Of a stretch of 40,495 nt of DNA, positions 1 to 8,260 are shown piece by piece. The number at the start of each line of letters is the position of its first letter. The first letter of the stretch is position 1. Position numbers and translations under genes: made by a program. Under the pieces are notes generated by a model that was not told the DNA's origin, searched no databases, and saw only the letters and a program-made list of their open reading frames with translations. Source of the stretch: an uncultured Eubacteriales bacterium (GTDB taxonomy: Bacteria > Bacillota > Clostridia > Oscillospirales > CAG-382); the NCBI GenBank assembly GCA_900551295.1, contig URVJ01000020.1, positions 1-40,495 of the forward strand. The letters are read 5' to 3'.

Positions 1-1
1 T

Positions 2-43
2 GTAATTGATGGTGAAGGTTCAAAGGTTATTTGCAAAGACTAA
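2..43 (+). CDS. 3' end of an unidentified ICE gene
   Basis: One frame is open from the window edge to a TAA at 41-43 and gives thirteen residues ending in ICKD. It is followed at once by an intrinsic terminator, which supports a real gene end. Too little is visible to name a family. Confidence 0.4.
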   Translation, partial: VIDGEGSKVICKD

Positions 44-76
44 TTTGAAAATTCCGGTTTATATGACCGCTTTTAA

Positions 77-99
77 GGCAACCTACGGGTTGTCTTTTT
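77..99 (+). terminator. Intrinsic terminator after the partial first gene
   Basis: GGCAACC (77-83) pairs with GGTTGTC (88-94), with one G-T pair, around a TACG tetraloop, and is followed by TTTTT. It separates the partial first gene from the next transcription unit. Confidence 0.75.
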
Positions 100-115
100 C
101 GTTTCAGAAAATTTT

Positions 116-144
116 TTGACGGTCTTTTTGTATGGTGATACAAT
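116..144 (+). promoter_or_regulatory. Sigma-A promoter of the InlB-repeat gene
   Basis: TTGACG (116-121), a 17-bp spacer and TACAAT (139-144) match the housekeeping consensus with one mismatch in each box. It lies 40 bp before the GTG/ATG region of the next gene, whose GGAGG ribosome site is at 173-177. Confidence 0.75.
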
Positions 145-184
145 AAAGATACCGAAAATAAACTATTGAAACGGAGGACTTTCA

Positions 185-961
185 ATGAAACGAACAATAT
201 TTACTGCTATCACAGCGATGCTCATTTTATCAACTGCAGTTACCGCACAGGCGGCACACACGCACGAGTATACAAAACAAAATTCAAAGGTTTATGTATG
301 TGAGTGCGGAAAGGAAAAAACACTGTATTCCATAAAGGGCGAAAGAGTTGTAACTCTCAACTGCAACGGCGGCTCGTTATACGGCGGAATTTACAAGACG
401 GACATTACAGAAACCGTTACGGAGCAGAACAAAATCAAACTTCCGCTGCCGTATCGTAACAGCGACTATCAGTTTGAGGGTTGGTTTACCGAAAGCGGCG
501 AAAAGGTATCGTCCGACACCGAGTATTATTCCGATACAACGCTCTATGCACATTGGAGCTTGACAGGAACACGCACTCTCACCTTTGCCGCAGAGGACGG
601 CTCATATATCGAGCCTGTTGTAAAACCGCTTGGCACTGCAATATCGCTTGTGGAGTTTATTCCGACAAGATACGGCTATGACTTTGACGGTTGGTATTCA
701 GATCCGCAAACAAAGGAAAATCGGGTAACGGAGTTTACTTTCAACGAAAGTGATACCGTTTATGCAAAATGGATTCCAAACGGAACGGTGGTATATAAAG
801 CTCCGGCGGTGCAGAGAATTTATGCAACTGATGATGAAATCCTCGCCTTTGGCAATTACATTGACGAAAAGACGGGGGTACCCGTTACGGCACAATGGGT
901 AGAACAGAATAAAAGATTAAATGAGCTTATGGAAATTTACAACGAAAAATTCTGTAAGTAA
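185..961 (+). CDS. Secreted protein with two InlB B-repeat domains
   Basis: A 258-residue exported protein. Residues 1-23 form a typical Sec signal peptide (Lys-Arg, hydrophobic core, cleavage near AQA-A). Two InlB B-repeat (Flg_new/Listeria-Bacteroides repeat) modules follow, each ending in the hallmark GW(F/Y)..(Y/L)AHW or YAKW pattern, at about residues 60-125 and 130-197. This beta-grasp-like module occurs on Firmicute surface and adhesion proteins. No sortase LPxTG motif or transmembrane anchor is visible, so the protein is probably free or loosely wall-associated. The ATG is preceded by GGAGG 7 nt upstream. It has its own promoter and terminator, so it is a separate unit just before the transfer operon. 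A role in contact between mating cells is possible but is only inferred from position. Confidence 0.75.
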   Translation: MKRTIFTAITAMLILSTAVTAQAAHTHEYTKQNSKVYVCECGKEKTLYSIKGERVVTLNCNGGSLYGGIYKTDITETVTEQNKIKLPLPYRNSDYQFEGWFTESGEKVSSDTEYYSDTTLYAHWSLTGTRTLTFAAEDGSYIEPVVKPLGTAISLVEFIPTRYGYDFDGWYSDPQTKENRVTEFTFNESDTVYAKWIPNGTVVYKAPAVQRIYATDDEILAFGNYIDEKTGVPVTAQWVEQNKRLNELMEIYNEKFCK

Positions 962-979
962 CGCCTATCACACTTTTTG

Positions 980-1030
980 GGGGCAGCTTTTGTATAAGGA
1001 AACTTATGCAGGGGTTGCCCCTTTTATTTA
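980..1030 (+). terminator. Long intrinsic terminator
   Basis: An almost uninterrupted 19-bp hairpin, partly G-T pairs, runs from GGGG at 980 to CCCC at 1021 around a GAAA loop. TTTTATTTATTT follows. It ends the InlB-repeat transcript before the transfer genes. Confidence 0.85.
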
Positions 1031-1087
1031 TTTCCGGAAAGGACTGATAACAGTGCTTCAAATTTTAATGATAGTAAGGGATACCTC

Positions 1088-2986
1088 GTGAACAGACAGG
1101 AAAATCAAAAGACAATATATGCCCTGTTCGGAATACTCTCGGTATTCGTTATATGGCTTGCCTTAATGATTGCCGGGTGCTATGAGGAGGATATAAAACT
1201 GTTTGAACTGCTTGACCGTTTGACCGCCGCTATGAATAACCCGGCACACATCACATTGAATAAGTATAGCTTAAAAGCCGTACTCATTTTCTTGTTTTTA
1301 TATGCAATGGGTATCGGCGTGTATTTTTCGTCAAGAGAAAACCGCCGACCGGGCGAGGAACACGGCTCGGCTCGTTGGGGCAATGTCAAAAGCGTTGTTA
1401 GGCGGTATATGGATAAGGACAGCTATAAAAACATTATTCTTTCACAGAATATGCAGCTCGGATTAAATGCAAAAAAGCACAGGCGAAACCTTAATGTGCT
1501 TGTTGTCGGCGGCAGCGGTGCCGGAAAAACTCGGTTTTATGCAAAACCGAATATATTTCAAGCCAATACCTCCTACATCGTCGCTGACCCAAAAGGCGAG
1601 ATCCTTCGTAGTGTTGCTCCGTTACTGCTGGAAAAAGGCTATGACATCAAGGTGTTTAACCTAATCGAGCCGGAAAACTCGGACGGATATAATCCTTTTG
1701 TGTATATCCGCAAGGATGAAGATGTTATAAAGCTGATTTCAAACCTTATTCAGAATACCACACCGAAAAACGCATCACAAAACGATCCCTTTTGGGAAAA
1801 GTCAGAAATTGCTCTTGATTCCGCTTTAATGCTCTATCTTCTGCACGAAGCACCGCCGGAGGAGCAAACCTTTGAAATGCTGATGTTTTTAATTGAAAAT
1901 GCCGCAACGGTTGACGATGAGGACGAAAGCGGTTATCAAAGTCCGGTAGATATTCTCTTTAACGGTCTTGAGGAGGAAAAGCCGGAGCATATTGCGGTAC
2001 GGCAGTACAAAATTTTTAAGCAAGCCAGCGGCAAAACGGCGAAGTCGATTTTGATTTCGGCTGCGGTGCGGCTTGCGGCGTTCAATTTGCCCGAAATCGC
2101 AAAAATGACCTCATACGATAACCTTGACATCGGCACTCTCGGCGAACGCAAGAGAGCTATATTCTGTGTCATTCCCGATAATGATAATTCCTTTAATTAT
2201 CTTGTCGGAATGTTATATACACAAGCGTTTCAAGCACTGTATTTCAATGCGGACAATAACCACGGCGGCGAACTGCCTGTTCCGGTGCATATCGTAATGG
2301 ACGAGTTCGCCAATGTCGCATTGCCCGATAATTTTGAACGCATACTTGCAACAATGCGTTCACGGCGAATTTCGGTGAGTATCATTATTCAGAATATGGC
2401 ACAGTTAAAGGCACTGTTCAAGGACAGTTGGGAAAACATTACGGGTAACTGCGACACGCTTTTGTATCTCGGCGGAAACGAGCAGAGTACGCACGAATAT
2501 ATTTCAAAAATGCTCGGAAAAGAAACCATTGACACACGAACAAGAGGTATCACAAAGGGACAGCACGGCAGCAGTAATACAAACTACCAAAATGCCGGGC
2601 GTGAGCTTTTAACGCTCGATGAGGTGCGTCTGCTTGACAACAGCAACGCACTTATCTTTATTCGTGGCGAGCGACCGTTAATTGATAAAAAATTCGATAT
2701 ACTGTCGCATCCGAATATCGCAAAAACCGCAGACGGCAAGGCTGTTCCCTACAAGCACAGCAAGTCGGAAAAGTATTTACAGAACGATTTATCCTTTACC
2801 ATAAACGAGGATTTATCAAATATCAAGCTATTGGAGGTTGACGGGGACAATGTGAAAACATTTGATTTTGCAAACCCACAAACAAAACAAAATGAAATTT
2901 TGGAGGTAACAGACAATGAAAAATCAGAACACGCAGAAAACAATTCAGAGAATAGCGAAAGCACAGAAAATTCTCCGCAAGGCTAA
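1088..2986 (+). CDS. VirD4/TraG-type conjugative coupling ATPase
   Basis: A 632-residue type IV coupling protein that would bring the relaxase-DNA complex to the mating channel and energise transfer. Two hydrophobic segments near the N-terminus (about residues 10-30 and 58-78) anchor it in the membrane. The Walker A motif GGSGAGKT ends at K147-T148 and the Walker B DEF is at 405-407, with the surrounding TraG/VirD4 signatures (DPKGE, DEFANVALPDNF). The last ~60 residues are Asn/Glu/Ser-rich and disordered, a usual place for relaxase contacts. The chosen start is GTG at 1088 with AAGGGA upstream; the frame is open further 5', so a longer N-terminus is possible. A 12-codon ORF (1053-1091) with a GGAAAGGA site ends in a GTGA overlap with this start, suggesting translational coupling. 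The 3' end overlaps the next gene. Confidence 0.93.
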   Translation: MNRQENQKTIYALFGILSVFVIWLALMIAGCYEEDIKLFELLDRLTAAMNNPAHITLNKYSLKAVLIFLFLYAMGIGVYFSSRENRRPGEEHGSARWGNVKSVVRRYMDKDSYKNIILSQNMQLGLNAKKHRRNLNVLVVGGSGAGKTRFYAKPNIFQANTSYIVADPKGEILRSVAPLLLEKGYDIKVFNLIEPENSDGYNPFVYIRKDEDVIKLISNLIQNTTPKNASQNDPFWEKSEIALDSALMLYLLHEAPPEEQTFEMLMFLIENAATVDDEDESGYQSPVDILFNGLEEEKPEHIAVRQYKIFKQASGKTAKSILISAAVRLAAFNLPEIAKMTSYDNLDIGTLGERKRAIFCVIPDNDNSFNYLVGMLYTQAFQALYFNADNNHGGELPVPVHIVMDEFANVALPDNFERILATMRSRRISVSIIIQNMAQLKALFKDSWENITGNCDTLLYLGGNEQSTHEYISKMLGKETIDTRTRGITKGQHGSSNTNYQNAGRELLTLDEVRLLDNSNALIFIRGERPLIDKKFDILSHPNIAKTADGKAVPYKHSKSEKYLQNDLSFTINEDLSNIKLLEVDGDNVKTFDFANPQTKQNEILEVTDNEKSEHAENNSENSESTENSPQG

Positions 2987-3254
2987 ACTTGCACTTACGG
3001 TAATGGCAATTATGATGACCGCACTCACAGGCACGGTATTTGCCGCAGATCCGCTCTCAACCATAAACAGCCTTTCGGACTTTATCTTTTCGGCTATTAA
3101 GGCAATCGGCTTTATCCTGCTCGGCTTTGGTATCGTGCAGATAGGTCTGTCGCTGAAATCGCACGACGCATCACAGAGAGCCAACGGCTTTTTGACATTC
3201 TTCGGCGGCGTTATCATTGCATTTGCGAAGGATATTTTGGATATGATTATCTGA
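2916..3254 (+). CDS. VirB2/Maff2-like small membrane (pilin-like) protein
   Basis: A 112-residue protein with a basic N-terminus, a hydrophobic segment ending in a likely signal-peptidase site (VFA-AD, about residue 45), and two further membrane segments (about 55-80 and 90-110). The region SDFIF..IKAIGFILLGFGIVQIGLSLKSHD is typical of the short membrane proteins found after virD4 in Tn1549-like elements, the presumed VirB2/TrbC-type pilin equivalents. It starts inside the virD4 3' end (71-nt out-of-frame overlap) with GGAGG 10 nt before the ATG, so expression is probably coupled to virD4. The pilin role is inferred from position, size and topology. Some databases label relatives as unrelated enzymes, which the sequence does not support. 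Confidence 0.8.
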   Translation: MKNQNTQKTIQRIAKAQKILRKAKLALTVMAIMMTALTGTVFAADPLSTINSLSDFIFSAIKAIGFILLGFGIVQIGLSLKSHDASQRANGFLTFFGGVIIAFAKDILDMII

Positions 3255-3367
3255 ACCTTTCCTCAAAAGTCCCGATATTAAGGCATTTTTGAGATGAAAA
3301 GTTCAGATAATACGAAAGTGGGACAAATATTATAATGTAAATTTAATCAAAATTCGTGTGCAAATGA

Positions 3368-3396
3368 TTGACAATGCACATAATATATGCTATAAT
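3368..3396 (+). promoter_or_regulatory. Perfect consensus promoter of the RelB-YafQ cassette
   Basis: TTGACA (3368-3373), exactly 17 bp, TATAAT (3391-3396), with an extended TGC just before the -10 box. It is one of the strongest sigma-A promoters in the window and lies 33 bp before the antitoxin start. No clear palindrome overlaps the core boxes. Confidence 0.92.
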
Positions 3397-3428
3397 GAAT
3401 ATACTAAAAGAGAAAGGAGCTTGTGATT

Positions 3429-3695
3429 ATGGCTACAACAAATGTAACAATCCGTATGGATAAAGATTTGAAAATGCAGGCTGATGAATTGTTCTCGGCT
3501 TTGGGACTTAATATGTCAACGGCTATGGGCGTTTTTTGCAGACAGGCGGTAAGACTCGGTAAAATTCCGTTCGAGCTTGCGGTGGACACTCCCAATGCCG
3601 AAACGCTTGCTGCTATTGACGATGTGAACAATAATCGGAATATGAGCAAGGCGTATGACGATATGGCAGAGCTTATGAGGGACTTAAATGCTTAA
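3429..3695 (+). CDS. RelB/DinJ-family antitoxin
   Basis: An 88-residue ribbon-helix-helix antitoxin. The N-terminal strand (TNVTIRMDKDLKMQADELFSALGLNMSTAMGVFCRQAV) is the classic RelB/DinJ DNA-binding and dimerisation region; the acidic C-terminal tail would wrap the toxin. A GTG at 3423 is also possible but sits only 3 nt after AAGGAG (3414-3419). The ATG at 3429 has 9-nt spacing and is preferred. Its last eight bases overlap the toxin gene (ATGCTTAA), the usual coupled layout of type II toxin-antitoxin pairs. The protein should neutralise the toxin and repress the strong promoter just upstream. The cassette interrupts the transfer gene order between the VirB2-like and TrbL-like genes. Confidence 0.93.
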   Translation: MATTNVTIRMDKDLKMQADELFSALGLNMSTAMGVFCRQAVRLGKIPFELAVDTPNAETLAAIDDVNNNRNMSKAYDDMAELMRDLNA

Positions 3696-3960
3696 AGTAA
3701 GATATTCCGCCAAATTCAAAAAGGATTTTAAGGCTATTGTAAAACGAGGATATGACATTAGCTTGTTTGAGGAAGTGCTTGTGCTTTTGCGTGAGGAAAA
3801 AACTCTCCCGGAAAAATACTGCGACCATTCATTAAAAGGCGAATATATGGGACATCGTGAGTGCCATATATCCCCCGACTGGCTTCTTATATACAAGGTG
3901 GAAAATGATATGATTACCTTATCCTTAACCCGAACGGGAACGCACAGCGACTTGTTTTAA
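3688..3960 (+). CDS. YafQ-family mRNA interferase toxin
   Basis: A 90-residue RelE-superfamily toxin of the YafQ type, expected to cut mRNA in the ribosomal A site when freed from its RelB/DinJ partner. The YafQ catalytic pattern is complete: H47, H60, D64-W65 within ISPDWLLIYK, and H86 in the terminal RTGTHSDLF. The start ATG overlaps the antitoxin stop. A strong terminator follows 42 bp after the stop, so the pair is a closed unit. By analogy with other ICE-borne pairs it may stabilise the element; that role is inferred. Confidence 0.93.
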   Translation: MLKVRYSAKFKKDFKAIVKRGYDISLFEEVLVLLREEKTLPEKYCDHSLKGEYMGHRECHISPDWLLIYKVENDMITLSLTRTGTHSDLF

Positions 3961-4001
3961 CATTCATTTATAGCATTTTTAATTAACTGAATAACACAAA
4001 C

Positions 4002-4044
4002 AAAAACAGTCATAGCTGCTTCATCAGCGGTTATGGCTGTTTTT
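4002..4044 (+). terminator. Terminator closing the toxin-antitoxin cassette
   Basis: An 18-bp stem (4002-4019 with 4027-4044), three G-T pairs and no mismatches, with a seven-base loop. The stem ends in A5/T5 and runs into TTTTT then GCGTTTTTGG. It would stop cassette transcripts and could also attenuate read-through into the downstream transfer genes. Confidence 0.85.
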
Positions 4045-4072
4045 GCGTTTTTGGATAGGAGGTGAATTACCT

Positions 4073-4912
4073 TTGAACGATAATTGGATTGTAGCCAACC
4101 TCGAAAATGCGTTTTCCACTTGGAACGATAAAATGGCTGAAATATGGTCATTGATTACAACATCGCCGCAAAACTTCAAAGGCGGTGCAATTTGGAATGT
4201 CATATCCGGCATAAACGGAGGACTTCAAGCCATCGGACTTGGCTTGTTAGTCCTCTTTTTTGCTATGAGCATATTTAAGTCAACGGCGTCGTTCCGTGAT
4301 TTTCAGCGGCCGGAATATGCCTTAAAGCATTTTATTCGTTTTTGTGCGGCAAAGGTGGCAATTACTTATGCAATGGACTTGATGACAGCGATATACACCA
4401 TTTGCGGCGGAATTGTGGAACAAATCGCAGGCTCTCTCGGCGGTATCGGTGGTGCGTCGGTTACGCTCCCGGCGGCAATCGAGCAAGCAGTTGAGGACAC
4501 AGGCTTTTGGGCGAGTATTCCGCTATGGCTTGTAACGATTTTGGGAAGTCTGTTTATTACGGTTTTGTCATTCATAATGATTATGACCGTGTACGGCAGA
4601 TTTTTTAAGCTGTATATCTATACGGCGATAGCTCCCGTTCCCCTTTCCTCATTGGCAGGGGAAACAACATCGTTTATGGGAAAATCATTTTTGAAGTCGT
4701 ATGTCGGAGTTTGTATGGAGGGTGCGGTTATCGTGCTTTCGTGTATCATATTTTCGGCATTTGCATCGCACAGTACGCCGACGATAGACACAAGCATTAC
4801 GACGGTCACTATGATATGGAAATACATCGGAGAGGTCATTTTTAATATGCTCGTTTTGGTAGGCTTAATCAAAGGAGCAGACAGAATTGTAAAAGAATTA
4901 TTCGGTACATAA
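4073..4912 (+). CDS. TrbL/VirB6-like polytopic conjugation protein
   Basis: A 279-residue multi-pass membrane protein with about six hydrophobic segments (nt ~4220-4280, 4350-4410, 4500-4600, 4610-4660, 4700-4770, 4830-4890). Its position between the VirB2-like protein and PrgI/VirB4, and its topology, match the CD0411/TrbL-like inner-membrane channel components of Tn1549-like elements. The start is TTG at 4073, seven nt after AGGAGGTGA (4057-4065); the in-frame codons upstream lie inside the preceding terminator and are unlikely to be used. It is probably part of the translocation pore. The family name is given from pattern and context. Confidence 0.82.
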   Translation: MNDNWIVANLENAFSTWNDKMAEIWSLITTSPQNFKGGAIWNVISGINGGLQAIGLGLLVLFFAMSIFKSTASFRDFQRPEYALKHFIRFCAAKVAITYAMDLMTAIYTICGGIVEQIAGSLGGIGGASVTLPAAIEQAVEDTGFWASIPLWLVTILGSLFITVLSFIMIMTVYGRFFKLYIYTAIAPVPLSSLAGETTSFMGKSFLKSYVGVCMEGAVIVLSCIIFSAFASHSTPTIDTSITTVTMIWKYIGEVIFNMLVLVGLIKGADRIVKELFGT

Positions 4913-4926
4913 AGGAGGATTTTTAT

Positions 4927-5517
4927 ATGAGTTACAAAAATAACGCTATCAGCAGTGATGACCCGCAGGCTATTGAAAAGCTGACGGAAAAACTGCATAA
5001 ATGTGAGGAATTGCAAACGCTTATGAAAAAGGCTAATGCACATTACAAAAAATACGGAACGGTAAAAGGCTGTGAAGGCATATCCGATGAAAAGGCTGAA
5101 AATATGGATATGGCGGCTCGCTCCGTTCATTATCATTGGGAAAAACAACCCTTTCCAACATTTCATATCACAAACAACGGTGCAGAAATACGCCGTATCA
5201 AAAAGCGTATTGAAAACCTTGAGGCTAACAAAAATACGGAGTTTGTCGGTTGGAAATTTAACGGCGGCGAAGCTGTCATAAATGAGGATAAAAACCGTTT
5301 GCAGCTTCTGTTTGATGAAAAACCGAGCAAAGAACAAAGAGAAACGCTCAAAGCAAACGGCTTTCGGTGGGCGCCAAGTGATGCCGCTTGGCAAAGACAG
5401 CTTAATCCCAACGCTTTCTATGCGGCAAATCGGATAGATTTCATTAAGCCCGAAAACGGTGAAAGACCTACCGACTTGCAGCCGAAAACACCGAAAAAGA
5501 GCGAGCCGGAAAGATGA
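4927..5517 (+). CDS. Uncharacterised ICE protein with FRWAPS..AWQRQL motif
   Basis: A 196-residue soluble, charged protein with no signal peptide or membrane segment. The first half is helical and Lys/Glu-rich. The second half (about residues 110-165) has the pattern KFNGGEAVINEDKNRLQ...DEKPS.E.RE.LKANGFRWAPSDAAWQRQL, a module seen in many plasmid, ICE and phage proteins of Firmicutes, often next to antirestriction or DNA-processing domains. AAGGAGG lies 8 nt before the ATG. It sits between the TrbL-like and PrgI genes with short spacers, so it is co-expressed with the secretion machinery, although its composition suggests a cytoplasmic, perhaps DNA-handling, role. No function is assigned. 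Confidence 0.75.
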   Translation: MSYKNNAISSDDPQAIEKLTEKLHKCEELQTLMKKANAHYKKYGTVKGCEGISDEKAENMDMAARSVHYHWEKQPFPTFHITNNGAEIRRIKKRIENLEANKNTEFVGWKFNGGEAVINEDKNRLQLLFDEKPSKEQRETLKANGFRWAPSDAAWQRQLNPNAFYAANRIDFIKPENGERPTDLQPKTPKKSEPER

Positions 5518-5531
5518 GGAGGTAATCAATT

Positions 5532-5954
5532 TTGGAGATAAGAATCAATAAAGAAATTAAAGACTATCACGAAAGCCTGTTTTTCGGACTTTCAACACGG
5601 CAGTTTATCTGTTCGGTGGCTGCGGTCGGAGCCGCTGTCGGGATATACTTCGGACTTAAAAACTATATCGACAAAGAAACGGTATCTTGGCTTTGTATTG
5701 TGGCGGCAGCACCTATTGCTGTTACCGGCTTTTTCAAATACAACGGTATGAACTTTGAAGAATTTGTCGGAGCGTGGTTTAGGTCCGAATTTCTCGCTGC
5801 CGGAGTGCGAAAATTTGAAAGCACGAATTATCTTTATGAAATGATAAAGGAGGAACTTAACAATGGCAATGCTAAATCTGTTCGGAAGAAAAAACCGAAT
5901 AAAAAAGCAAAAAAGAAAAATTGCAAGGACTGTTCAACAGTCGATACCGATTGA
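5532..5954 (+). CDS. PrgI-family conjugation membrane protein
   Basis: A 140-residue PrgI-type protein (VirB3-like position). The N-terminal signature (EIRINKEIKDYHESLFFGLSTRQFICS) is followed by two membrane segments (about residues 27-45 and 52-70) and a cytoplasmic region with NYLYEM. The C-terminus is extremely Lys-rich. Translation starts at TTG 5532 after GAGGAGG, with the previous stop 15 nt upstream. The last 92 nt overlap the start of virB4 in another frame, which ties the two proteins together translationally. In VirB systems the VirB3 and VirB4 equivalents work as a complex, and this overlap fits that. Confidence 0.88.
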   Translation: MEIRINKEIKDYHESLFFGLSTRQFICSVAAVGAAVGIYFGLKNYIDKETVSWLCIVAAAPIAVTGFFKYNGMNFEEFVGAWFRSEFLAAGVRKFESTNYLYEMIKEELNNGNAKSVRKKKPNKKAKKKNCKDCSTVDTD

Positions 5955-8208
5955 TGCGATATACAAAGACGGTATTTTTCGGACGGGACGGCTGTTTTCA
6001 AAGTCGTGGAAATTCTCGGACATAAACTATGCCGTAGCTTCAGACGATGACCAGCTGCAAATGTTCCTTGCCCACTCTGCAATTCTTAACGGACTTCCGA
6101 CAGACGCTATGGCTGAAATCACAATATATAACCGTCAGCTTCACAATAAGGTGTTTGAGCAAATCACAACGCCGTCCGATAACCCGAATTACAGAAAATA
6201 CACACAGGAACTGAACGGCATACTCTGCGATAAGATGTCGGAGAGCAACAATATCGTACACGAGAAATATATCACGGTCGCAACCGAAAAGAAAAACATC
6301 GAGGAGGCTCGGACATTTTTTACCCGTGTGGGAAATGACCTCGCAGCCGATTATGCAAAAATATCGTCAAAAATAGCGGAACTTGGTTACAAAGACAGGC
6401 TTCGCATTTTTAATGACTTTTTCAAAACGGGCGAAAATGAAGAATTTGATTTTGACATCAAAAAAGCTATGGCGAAAGGTGCGGATTTCAAAGATTACAT
6501 TGCTCCCGACAGCTTGGAGTTTAGGAAAGACTATATAAAAATCGGCGATAAATACGCAAGAACGGTTTTCTTAAAGGAATATCCCTCTTTCCTAAAAGAC
6601 AGTATGATTTCAGAATTAACCGACTTTTCAAGGAGTATGATGCTCTCTATCACGATTCAGCCTATCCCCACCGATGAAGCAGTGAAGATAGTTCAGAAAA
6701 AACTGCTTGCCATTGAAACGGATATAACCAAATGGCAGCAGAAGCAAAATGAAAACAACAATTTTTCCGCAAATATTCCGTATGAAATGGAGCAAATGCG
6801 AAAGGAAATCAAAGAGTTTCTTGACGATTTAACAACTCGTGACCAGAGAATGATGTTTGTAACGGTTACGCTATTGCATATTGCCGACAGCTTGGAACAG
6901 CTTGATAACGACACCGAAACGCTGATGTCGATAGGCAGAAAACACCTCTGCAATTTTGCAACGCTGAAATATCAGCAGGAGGACGGTATGCAGACGGTAT
7001 TACCTTTCGGAACTCTGAATATAAAGGCAATGCGAACACTCACGACCGAAAGTACGGCAGTTTTATCACCGTACAAAACACAAGAAATAATCGACAATGG
7101 CGGTTTGTATTACGGCATTAACGCTATTTCCCATAACCTTTTGATGTGCAACAGAAAATTACTGCTGAACGGAAACGGCTTTATTCTCGGTGTGTCCGGG
7201 TCGGGTAAATCATTTGCGGCAAAAATGGAAATTCTGATGTCGGCTCTGTTTTCAAATGATGATATTATCGTCATAGATGTTGAGCGTGAATACGGCTCAC
7301 TCATACGAAATCTCGGCGGTGAGGTTATCACACTTTCCGCATCGTCAAAAAATCATATCAATGCACTTGAAATAAATAATGATATTGATATGGACGAAAA
7401 CCCCGTGTCGATAAAATCGGAATTTTTAATATCTCTGTTCGACCAATTATTAAAAAGCAATGATTCAAGGCTCGGCGGCGGTGTCGGTGCAAAGGATAAG
7501 TCTATCATTGACCGCTGTGCAATTAAGGTTTACGGCGAATATTTAAGCGGCAAATCGGAATATATGCCCACTTTGGTTGACTTCCGCAACGAATTACTCC
7601 GTCAGCCGGAGGACGAAGCTGGGGATCTTGCACTATCACTTGAAATATTTACAACAGGCTCGCTTGACGCATTTGCACATCAGAGTGATGTTAATACGAA
7701 TAACCGCATTGTTGCATATGATATTTTGGAGCTTGGCGAACAGATGAAGTCTATCGGGCTTTTGATTATGCTCGATAATATTTTCAACAGAGTTATGGCA
7801 AACAGGCGGCGTGGCAAATACACCCGTGTATATGTCGATGAAGCACACTTGTATTTCAAAAATCCGTATAGTGCGGACTTTTTGTTAAAGTGTTGGAAAC
7901 GATTTAGAAAATACGGCGGACTTCTCACAGGCATAACGCAAAACATATCCGACTGTCTATTAAACGAAACGGCAAGAGGAATGTTATCCAACAGTGAGTT
8001 TTTGCTCCTGTTAAATCAAGCACCGTCTGACAGAAAGGACTTATCGGAACTTTTATCAATTTCCGATACACAGATGAGCTACATCACCAATGCCGGAGCA
8101 GGACGGGGTTTAATCAAGGTCGGCGGCTCTATCGTGCCGTTTATCAATGAATTTCCGACCGATACGGAATTGTATAAATTGATGTCTACAAAAATCAATG
8201 AGCAGTAA
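5863..8208 (+). CDS. VirB4-type conjugative transfer ATPase
   Basis: A 781-residue VirB4/TraE ATPase that powers assembly of the mating channel. After a basic N-terminus comes the CagE/TrbE/VirB domain, then the nucleotide-binding domain with Walker A GVSGSGKS (443-450) and Walker B VYVDEAH (D659-E660), followed by the Arg/Gln-rich GLLTGITQN region typical of the family. The ATG at 5863 follows AAAGGAGG by about 10 nt and is nested in the 3' end of prgI. A second ATG two codons later could also serve. Length is normal. A hairpin with a short T run follows the stop. Confidence 0.95.
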   Translation: MAMLNLFGRKNRIKKQKRKIARTVQQSIPIDAIYKDGIFRTGRLFSKSWKFSDINYAVASDDDQLQMFLAHSAILNGLPTDAMAEITIYNRQLHNKVFEQITTPSDNPNYRKYTQELNGILCDKMSESNNIVHEKYITVATEKKNIEEARTFFTRVGNDLAADYAKISSKIAELGYKDRLRIFNDFFKTGENEEFDFDIKKAMAKGADFKDYIAPDSLEFRKDYIKIGDKYARTVFLKEYPSFLKDSMISELTDFSRSMMLSITIQPIPTDEAVKIVQKKLLAIETDITKWQQKQNENNNFSANIPYEMEQMRKEIKEFLDDLTTRDQRMMFVTVTLLHIADSLEQLDNDTETLMSIGRKHLCNFATLKYQQEDGMQTVLPFGTLNIKAMRTLTTESTAVLSPYKTQEIIDNGGLYYGINAISHNLLMCNRKLLLNGNGFILGVSGSGKSFAAKMEILMSALFSNDDIIVIDVEREYGSLIRNLGGEVITLSASSKNHINALEINNDIDMDENPVSIKSEFLISLFDQLLKSNDSRLGGGVGAKDKSIIDRCAIKVYGEYLSGKSEYMPTLVDFRNELLRQPEDEAGDLALSLEIFTTGSLDAFAHQSDVNTNNRIVAYDILELGEQMKSIGLLIMLDNIFNRVMANRRRGKYTRVYVDEAHLYFKNPYSADFLLKCWKRFRKYGGLLTGITQNISDCLLNETARGMLSNSEFLLLLNQAPSDRKDLSELLSISDTQMSYITNAGAGRGLIKVGGSIVPFINEFPTDTELYKLMSTKINEQ

Positions 8209-8216
8209 AACAAACA

Positions 8217-8250
8217 CGGCGGAGTTGTATCAGCTCCGCCGAAATTTTTA
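8217..8250 (+). terminator. Hairpin between virB4 and the GGDEF gene
   Basis: CGGCGGAG (8217-8224) pairs perfectly with CTCCGCCG (8234-8241), then AAATTTTTA. It has the form of an intrinsic terminator or attenuator and would lower transcription of the downstream genes. The tail is short, so it may be partial. Confidence 0.65.
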
Positions 8251-8260
8251 GGAGGACGCT

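Noticed and set aside
3262..3293. CTCAAAA/TTTTGAG hairpin after the VirB2-like gene
   Set aside because: Weak A+T stem with a long loop and no T run; not called as a terminator.
4618..5529. 303-codon minus-strand ORF opposite the TrbL-like gene and its neighbour
   Set aside because: Composition is typical of antisense shadow; both plus-strand genes have clear motifs and strong ribosome sites.
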